From NCBI GenBank assembly GCA_963555705.1, contig OY743172.1, positions 27,837,446 through 27,901,445 on the forward strand: a DNA stretch of 64,000 nt. The letters are read 5' to 3'. The notes beneath the pieces were generated by a model, which did no database searches, was not told the DNA's origin, and saw only the letters and a program-made list of their open reading frames with translations. This DNA comes from Ligustrum vulgare (taxonomy: Eukaryota > Streptophyta > Magnoliopsida > Lamiales > Oleaceae). This document shows positions 57,061 through 64,000 of this stretch, piece by piece. Position 1 is the first letter of the stretch. Every line of letters starts with the position of its first letter. A program made the position numbers and the translations under genes.

Positions 57061-59094
57061 CATCTAATCAAGGAGGTAAGAAATCGAAACGAGCTAGAAA
57101 GGCTTCAATTGCTGCTGCAACAAGAGAAGGAAATGAAGGTATAAGAATATCAAAAGGATGTTCTAATTCTGTTCTAGAAAGACAAGAAAATTATTTGCAA
57201 CATGATGTTGAACTCCTACCTAGCAATACTGAAAAGGGAAATAAGGGAAGAGGTTGAGCAAAAGTGAATTGTCTCAATAAGGGGAAGGGTGCAAAGTTAA
57301 CTATAGAGTTTAATGAAAGAGGTCAGCCAATTTGTAAAGGTTCAAATAAGTTTTCATCATTTCTTGGAACAACTGCAAGAGAACTTATACCAATTATATG
57401 GAAAAGTTGGAAAGATATCAATGGAAGTTTTCTTGATGACATATGGGAGCATGTGCAGGTGATAATAACTTCAATTCACATATATAATTTAAGTGAAATT
57501 ACTATTGATGATGTGTATTTTGATGCGGCAAAAGTTTGACGTTGATAATTGTCATAGAAAGTACATCATGCAAAAACTTGGAAAGCATTGGCGAGATCAT
57601 AGATCTAATGTTCTTAAAGCAATCAATAACTTAGGAATTACAGATGGCATAACAAGAGTTGCTGCTCTCCTCAAGCCCAATAATGTTAATTCAATGGAAG
57701 AATGGCAAACATTTGTCAAAGAACGCAATTCTCAACCATACAAGATAAGTGTCCATTGCTTCACTTGAAAACAAAAAGTTCTTTAATATGTTGAGTTATG
57801 GTTGATGTTTTGAATCATTGTGGTTAAGTGTTGATTGTTTATATATTGTGATGTCCCTCTACAGGTTTGCTAAGTCCAATTCGTAGGGGAGATTCTGCAG
57901 AAATTTTTGTAAAATTAATAATAGAAAAATGACAATTTTAATATTTAGTAGGTCTGTTTTCCATAAGAAACTAGAGAAGTGTACTTAATGTGTCTACACT
58001 TCTTTTTTTAATGCATGCATTTGAGTTTAAATGTTCTTTGTGAATGGTCATAGCTTGTTATTGACGTGAGCCTTTATTGATTTTTCAGGAAAAGAGTGAA
58101 ATATTCAAAAAGAAGAGGGCTATTCAAACCATAATACATACAACGAGTAGAAAGGGCTTTGCTCGCTTATAAGCTATATTGGTAAAAAAAAATGCTAAAT
58201 TTGTTTGAAAAATTATGTCTACAAATATCTCATATATAAAATGTGTAAAAAATTGCAGCGTGTTGAAAGTGAAGACCTTGATTCCATTACAAGAGATGAT
58301 ATGTACATTCGAGGACACACACGGAGAAATGGTGAACCAATTAATGAATTAGTTGGAGAAACACTGGTAAATTTTGACTATGTTATTTTTTTAAGATATA
58401 TTCAAAGTTTATATTTATTTAAGTTTAATGAATTAATTTGTTTCTTAATATCAGCAAAAAATAAAAGTATGTTCAGAAACGGTGAACTCTCCAAGCAAAC
58501 ACTCTCTAAAAGATGATGACGTTGCAAAAGTACTTGGTCCAGAATGTAGAGGTCGTGTAAGAGGTCTTGGTTTTGGTGCGACTCCTTCAAAGTTGAATGC
58601 TTTGGTGCATAATCATAATGTGCAATCTCAACTCCAAGATTTGAGAGACAAAATTAAAGAATTAAAAACTTTGTTTCAAATGAAGGGCAAAAGTGCAGTA
58701 CAAGAAGATAATGTAAGTGGAAAACTATAATTAGTGAATGTTATCTTATATTACATACACTTTTCTATATTCAAAATAACCAATCGTACAATTTGATGTT
58801 AATTTTACAGCCAGAGACAAAAGTTTGAATGGTTTAGATAGCCTTCAAACTAAGAAATGCAAATTGTTATCTTGGTTTAGGAAAGGTGATGTTGTTGCAA
58901 AAGGTGAAATCACATCAACAAATCCAAATGATTTAGTGCATCATGTGTCCCTTGTCAATGAATGTTGGAAAGTCTGGGTTATTGAAGTAATTGATAATGT
59001 CAGTTTATATCGTCCTCCACGTGTGCTTTTTATTTTTGAAGATGCATTAGGAAGTACAATTACATGGCCAATTAGGTATATTGAAGTGGATTAG
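57061..59094 (+). pseudogene. TNPA-like / Transposase_24 gene remnant
   Basis: Exon pieces on the plus strand: Lys/Arg-rich start near 57070, then FNERGQPICKGSNKFSSFLGTTAREL, MQKLGKHWRDHRSNVLK (57540-57765), DSITRDDMYIRGHTRRNGEPINE (58258-58370), KVLGPECRGRVRGLGFG with a coiled coil LQDLRDKIKELKTLF (58480-58730), and a C-terminal KCKLLSWFRKGDVVAKGEI...VSLYRP (58825-59094). This is the plant Transposase_24 pattern. An in-frame TGA at 57255 breaks it. In En/Spm the second gene product binds the subterminal motifs; that role is inferred here. Confidence 0.78.
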
Positions 59095-59514
59095 TTGATA
59101 TCACAACAAAGGTATGCTTCACTTTTTGATATACTCTTGATATGATAATTATAAATTTATTATTTATTAATTATAAATTTATTATTTATGTGATGTGCAG
59201 GAAGTTGATTATTTTTAGTATGGCACTATTGGTCAAAGAAGAAGCTTCGATATGGATACTTTTATTTTTTACGACATTTGAAGTTTATTTTGAAGTAGTT
59301 ATCTATACACTTTTGACATTAATTCCTATCTAAATTTTTTAGTAGGCTATGTGAGATCAAAATTTTTGTATATAGCATTGAATCTTAATAAGATATTGTT
59401 TGTTTATCGAAATCACGTTTATTGATTATATATGCATTAATGAGTATTTGTTTTATTATTATAGGTTTTTTGGAATTATAATTTACAGATTTTTTTTTAA
59501 AAAATAAAATCCTA

Positions 59515-59675
59515 TTTTACGGCGTGCAAAACTCCGCGTCGTGAACTACATTATACGGCGCGCAGTTTTGCACGCCATAAATTCACGGCATGCATCACCG
59601 AACGCCGCGACTTCATATCACAGCGCACAGTTATGCACGCCGTAAGTTTACGGCATGCATTGATGCACATCGTAA
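59515..59675. repeat. CACTA right subterminal repeats
   Basis: Six or more copies of TTACGGCGTGCA and inverted TGCACGCCGTAA variants close to the right end. Confidence 0.85.
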
Positions 59676-59699
59676 AAGGCTAACTTTGTTGTAGTGAGA

Positions 59700-60586
59700 G
59701 ATTCTAATTGAGGAATTATGGGGTAAGATTCAAACAAGACCAAGAATGATTATTGATTAATATTGATATTTATTTTCTAAAACAAATTTGTTCCTACCAC
59801 AGGAAACAAATCTTTCAATGAGTGCAAGAACTACAAATTTCTTTCTTTCCAGTGAGTGAAATAATTGAGGAATTTTAACTTATTCCAAATGTATGGAAAT
59901 AATTTTCATAAAAAAAGAAAATTTCATTATGTGTATAGTGGAGACAATAATCTTTCCTAACAAAAACACAAATAAAACAATTAAAGTTTTATTCCTAAAT
60001 GTATCTTTCAATTGCATTGAAAGAATTATATATAATATAAGTTGAGTTTAGCCTAAAATATAGAGATGACATTTTGACAAAAGATTCAAATTATAATTTC
60101 TAAAATTATAAAATTATATTGTGAAACATTATTCAAATTATGTTAAATTTGACAATAGTGTTGTCAAGAGAAGAAATGGTTGTGTACAATCACAAAAATC
60201 CATTTAACAAATGTATTGTCATTTGACTATATTATATTTACTATAAAATCGTGCTTTTAGTGATTAAATGTCTTGTATGGTTTTTAATCTCTCTTCTTCC
60301 TAGATTAAATGATTTAGAAGTCTCTGATAATTTTTTCGGTCTTTTGTTAAATACTCTTTCAGAAAGGATATAAACCATAAAACTGTTTTGTGAGAGACCA
60401 AGTAATTTCATTATTCAATACTCTTCAAGAATCTTGTCTCATTGGGCAAAATGTACTTTTAGATTGTTAGAAAAGTTACTTACGAGAGTTGGAGATAAAA
60501 TGACTTCACGTCAAATGAAGAATCACGAACCGAACAATTGAATATAAGGATCATAATCTTGACACAAAATATGAAATTGAATTGAA
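59700..60586. other. Intergenic, no gene recognised
   Basis: AT-rich host sequence between the CACTA element and the solo LTR. No gene found. Confidence 0.45.
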
Positions 60587-60591
60587 GGAAC

Positions 60592-62041
60592 TGTTGGGAA
60601 CCCGTGTTGCTCTATTCGCAAAAATTGATTTATTGTGAATAGATCATCTCGTTACAGGATTTTCTGTTCTATGTATTTAACTTGAAATAAATAATTTTGT
60701 ACACATAAAAATAAAAGATATATTACCCTTGTAGCGTGCTTTACAATAATCTCTTTTCCATTATTTCTTGATTCCACAAAAACTTCAAACCCTCAAGCTT
60801 TCCCCGGTGTTCTCCAATGGCAGCTATGCAGGTGTGTGGTCACCTTTCTCAAGATCTAGGTTAAACTAGGATTAGGATTTTCTTTGTAAAGAGGAAAAAC
60901 ACACTACATACTTTAGTGTGTGTCTCGCCACTTTGCAAATTAGGTTAAGAAAAATAATCTTAGAAGACTATTTGTAACATCTTTACACTATAAAAACGTA
61001 CCAACCCTAGTACCATAACCCAGGTCCATTTCTGCACAGCCCAATACAGGTAATAAGCTTGTATAAGCCTATTATAGTGAAGCCATTGAGGGAACCTGAT
61101 CGGACCCAATTAAACTAAGTTACAATAAATTAATTATGATTCGGTCAACTCTTGATCATTCAAAATTAATTTATTAATCACGATCTATTCCACTAAAAGA
61201 ACGAGATTGCACTCTTAGTAAAATTGAAATTACTAAAACAATTAATCAATAATTATATCCTCTAACTCATCATTCTTACATGTTACCCCCGTCGATCAAC
61301 TCGAATACTCAGAGCAAGTTAAAATGACCAAAATGCCTCTCTGAATATTCATAAACTCTCAACTCTCATCTTCTATCTGACAGTTCGATGTGATCACATC
61401 ACATCATAGAATTCAACAGTCATTGTCGAATTACTGAGCTCAGATTCAATTGTTCACTATAAGAACCAGTGAGCTTATGATCATACCTAAAAGGTGACAG
61501 ATTCCATAATACAAATATATGTTACTTATTAGTTCACTTTAATTCTCAAAATACCGAGATATTGATCAGCAATTTGATCTCACCCATACCTCAAAGAACT
61601 TCAAGTTAGTAATCAAAGTCCATTATCCGATTAGGATTAAGGTCCCACGTACGATAGTCAAGTGAAATTAAATTTACATGGTCAATATCATAAATTAATT
61701 TCACGTGGTCCCGTCCAATACGTTCCAAACGTACTCTCGATTTTATCACCCGTCCAATACGTTCCAAACGTACTCTCGATTTTATCACCAAAGTCAAAGA
61801 TAGACTTTAATAAAACTGAGAAAATCTTCTCAAAATAAATTGTCCATATTTATTTACTGATCGTGAACGTTAATTTTAGATCAAATTACAAATTGAATCT
61901 TTCTGTATTTAACAACTTAAACACTCAATCTGTAATATCAAATCGACCTATGGACAAACGCAGCTTCATATTAATACAATCAATTAATATTTTATTTTAA
62001 ATGTCGTAAATTATACACTATGGGCATATATAATTCCAACA
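60592..62041. mobile_element. Solo LTR, 1.45 kb
   Basis: Begins TGTTGGGAACCCGTG and ends AATTCCAACA, with a perfect 5 bp duplication GGAAC (60587-60591 and 62042-62046). No internal retroelement domain is present, so two LTRs recombined to leave one. Carries a perfect 39 bp tandem duplication. A diverged inverted copy sits at about 14000-15158. Confidence 0.88.
61711..61788. repeat. Perfect 39 bp tandem duplication inside the solo LTR
   Basis: Two identical 39-base units (61711-61749 and 61750-61788), each holding the inverted pair ACGTTCCAAACGT. Identity of the units against an otherwise diverged LTR family suggests a recent duplication. Confidence 0.92.
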
Positions 62042-62046
62042 GGAAC

Positions 62047-62571
62047 ACCGAAAATGGAGACAAAGAATACGACTCAAATGCGATTCGAGATCGCTGTCCT
62101 AAAAGTACCTATGCCATCTCTCTCGAGAGAGATGCTTCGGGTTTGATGCAAATGGCTTTGGCGGATTAATCTAACCTACAAATCGATTACACTCAAAGCA
62201 CAATGATTATTTAGAAGAGAAACAAGAAAACTAATGAAAAAGAGTTTTAAGTTGGTGAAAGTGATACTCACAATTTATGTGAAATAGATGGATGTGTTTT
62301 TATTCTTGTTTTTTTATCAACATAACACCCATATATAATAAACAATCCACCATATAGGAAAACACATGATTCTTAGATAAAGTGTACCTTTTGGTGCCAA
62401 AAAACTACCTTGGGCAGCAACCTGTCCAAACGATCACAAGCCCTAAAATCTCACCGATTTTCTCATGTTTTCGTCTCTTTACAATGCCTATTCGGATCAC
62501 TTTAATTATGTACTTTCGTCCATGATTTTAATAAATATTTGAACAACCTATTTGGAAACAAATTTCCAACA
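62047..62571. other. Intergenic, LTR-like, no gene
   Basis: Ends in TTTCCAACA at 62571 directly before a LINE tail, so this may be the end of an outer LTR that also received the solo LTR. Its other end was not found. Confidence 0.35.
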
Positions 62572-62943
62572 TGTGGTGGGAACGAAACAAGTTGGTTTTT
62601 GGTGGCACCAGTTTGCCTATTGAGGCCATACAGGAGAAGGCACTTTCTCTTGCTAAAGGAGCTTAACTAATCAGGTTGGAGGAGGAAAAACTGGGGCAAC
62701 CAAATACTACTAAAAAGTGGACTGCACCGAGTTTTGGGAAACAGAAACGGAATACTAAGGCAGCATTCAAATCGAGGGAGGATGCAGTAGGGTTGGGTAC
62801 GATCATCTGTGATGACCTTGTAACGGTGCTTGTGACTTGGTCAATTTGTAAGATTGGCTCATTTTCTCCTAAAGACGCTTAAGCTCTTGCTATAAAAGAA
62901 GGCTTGTTGATGTCCATGGAAAGTGGAGTGACGATCAATTGCG
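62572..62943 (+). pseudogene. LINE ORF2 C-terminal piece, RNase H-like region
   Basis: Starts with WWERNKLVFGGTSLPIEAIQEKA, the usual zf-RVT end of plant L1 ORF2, then an RVT_3-like RNase H stretch (GLGTIICDD..., SPKDA, ALAIKEGLLMSMESG). Two in-frame stops. It has the same orientation as the LINE pieces ending at 40501. Between them about 1.2 kb of ORF2 is missing, so it may be the same LINE after deletion or another copy. Confidence 0.75.
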
Positions 62944-63530
62944 TCATGTCCACCACGACCACGAACACGAAAATCTCTCTTCAACTAAGACATAGCAATC
63001 TCCTTGGATGACTTCAATTTCTTCCCAGAACCTTTTGTCCTAACTGATGTTGGATCAACCATGAGTTGGGTACTCTCGCTACTCTTGCTCATAATCCTAC
63101 TAATTCCCACATCCCCTCCATCATCCACAACTTTTACCTATATTTTCAAAGTCTGAAATCCATCCATTAGTAACATGGTACGAGCATCAGTTAAAGTACC
63201 TTCGTCCACCAACTATGATTTATGATCGTTGACTACTTGACATGCCAGTAGAGAATATGTGCTTCACATATATAGGTACATAACGACTTTGTCCCACCCA
63301 GATTAGTGGTTTCCATCACATAAGCCCGACGAGCTTCGAACTCATTGGGGACTCCTACTGCCTAATGATACTCAACAGGCCATGGTATTGTTCCTTATAC
63401 AACATGGGACTCATCTTCTCTGAGAATTTATTTAGAATATGTCACAAGCAGAATCTATGAATTGTGTTGGGAAAGACCTCACCAACCGCTCTATCTAGTG
63501 GCAGATGGAGCATGTGACGAGCTAGTTCGG
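62944..63530 (-). pseudogene. FAR1/FRS-related (MULE-derived) fragment
   Basis: Minus-strand frames, shifted against each other, read RAVGEVFPNTIHRFCL (then a stop where Trp is expected before HIL), FSEKMSPMLYKEQY, VPNEFEARRAYVMETTNL, PIYVKHIFSTGMSSSQRS and DPTSVRTKGSGKKLKSSKE. The order and spacing are those of FAR1-related sequence proteins, which derive from a MuDR-like transposase and end in a SWIM zinc finger. Several stops and shifts make it a relic. It adjoins the LINE tail directly. It may be a dead FRS gene or a remnant of a Mutator transposase. Confidence 0.75.
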
Positions 63531-64000
63531 CTGCTAGTGCTGGATTTTGCCGAATTTTCAGATTTTTTTTATTTGCAAAAAGGGTTGTAGCTTAATTTAA
63601 TTTGATAATATAATGGCCCAAAAATGGAAGGGGTTAAGTACATAAATACAAAACTTTAAGGACTTGTTTTTAAATATCAAGTATTTTAGAAGATATTTTA
63701 ACAAAACAAAACATATTCTTAAAATCAGGTATTTTCCGTGGAAAAGGGATAAACAAATCTCAACTATGTGCTAGGAAATGAATTTTGATATGAAAGCAAT
63801 GCAGAGTGCATCATTTATCAAATTCAAGTGCTCAAGATCAATGAATTGTAGAAGAATTTCAACAGGGGTGGGTTGGCAAAATCTAAGTCAAAATCGAGAT
63901 CTGTAGTACACAAAACATCCATAACTGCTAATTGAGACTTCAAACTGCAGTTTTTGTTTACTCTATTTTCTTTCCATACTACAAGTTTTGTATAAAATTT
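63531..64000. other. Intergenic to window end, no gene recognised
   Basis: AT-rich, LTR-like composition without recognisable ends. Any feature continuing past 64000 cannot be judged. Confidence 0.35.

Larger units (their letters stand above)
51470..59696 (+). mobile_element. 8.2 kb CACTA (En/Spm) transposon carrying host-gene fragments
   Basis: Ends are CACTACAACAAAAGTGAC on the left and the complement of CACTACAACAAAGTTAGC on the right, with a perfect 3 bp duplication AGA (51467-51469 and 59697-59699). Both subterminal zones are packed with TTTACGGCGTGCAAAA-type motifs in both orientations. Inside are a TNP2-like transposase (from 54862) and a TNPA/Transposase_24-like gene (57061-59094), both damaged. 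Between the left end and TNP2 lie a serine acetyltransferase fragment and an unidentified terminal exon in the opposite orientation. Perfect ends and duplication suggest a fairly recent insertion, but frameshifts show it cannot move on its own. Confidence 0.92.

Overview
The window is nuclear DNA of a dicot-type flowering plant. It is AT-rich, has spliced genes with plant-style introns, and carries genes of plant-only families (DUF538, plastid BASS transporter, DUF26/CRR secretory protein, atypical IBH1-like bHLH) separated by long stretches of plant transposons. No bacterial, organellar or free viral region was seen. The species cannot be told from the sequence alone.

Only four host genes look intact: a DUF538 secreted protein (5498-6007, +), a five-exon plastid BASS3-like sodium/metabolite transporter (10240-12128, +), an IBH1-like atypical bHLH regulator (20087-20560, -), and a two-domain cysteine-rich repeat secretory protein (48590-49378, -). 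They show no operon-like or pathway linkage.

The rest is transposon history, and many elements can be bounded to the base by target-site duplications. Left part (1-22 kb): a degenerate repeat array, a SINE-like copy, a 150 bp foldback MITE upstream of the BASS gene, a diverged LTR copy, and a 1.6 kb Mutator-type foldback element with a perfect 9 bp duplication. Middle (23-41 kb): a complete but decayed Ty1/copia element (23012-28127, -), then an L1-type LINE whose ORF1 and ORF2 are broken by successive insertions: a small CACTA element that itself contains a hAT-like element, a Helitron keeping a helicase tail, and a 5.0 kb LTR-like block read as a solo LTR. Right part (42-64 kb): an internally deleted gypsy-type element (42480-47916, -), the CRR gene, an 8.2 kb CACTA element (51470-59696) with TNP2 and TNPA-like transposase remnants that also carries a serine acetyltransferase fragment and an unidentified terminal exon, a 1.45 kb solo LTR (60592-62041), a LINE ORF2 tail, and a FAR1/FRS-like pseudogene.

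The most interesting objects are the gene-carrying CACTA element and the dated-by-nesting pile of insertions in the LINE. I found no convincing new enzymatic or defence system; the unusual features are structural and evolutionary.
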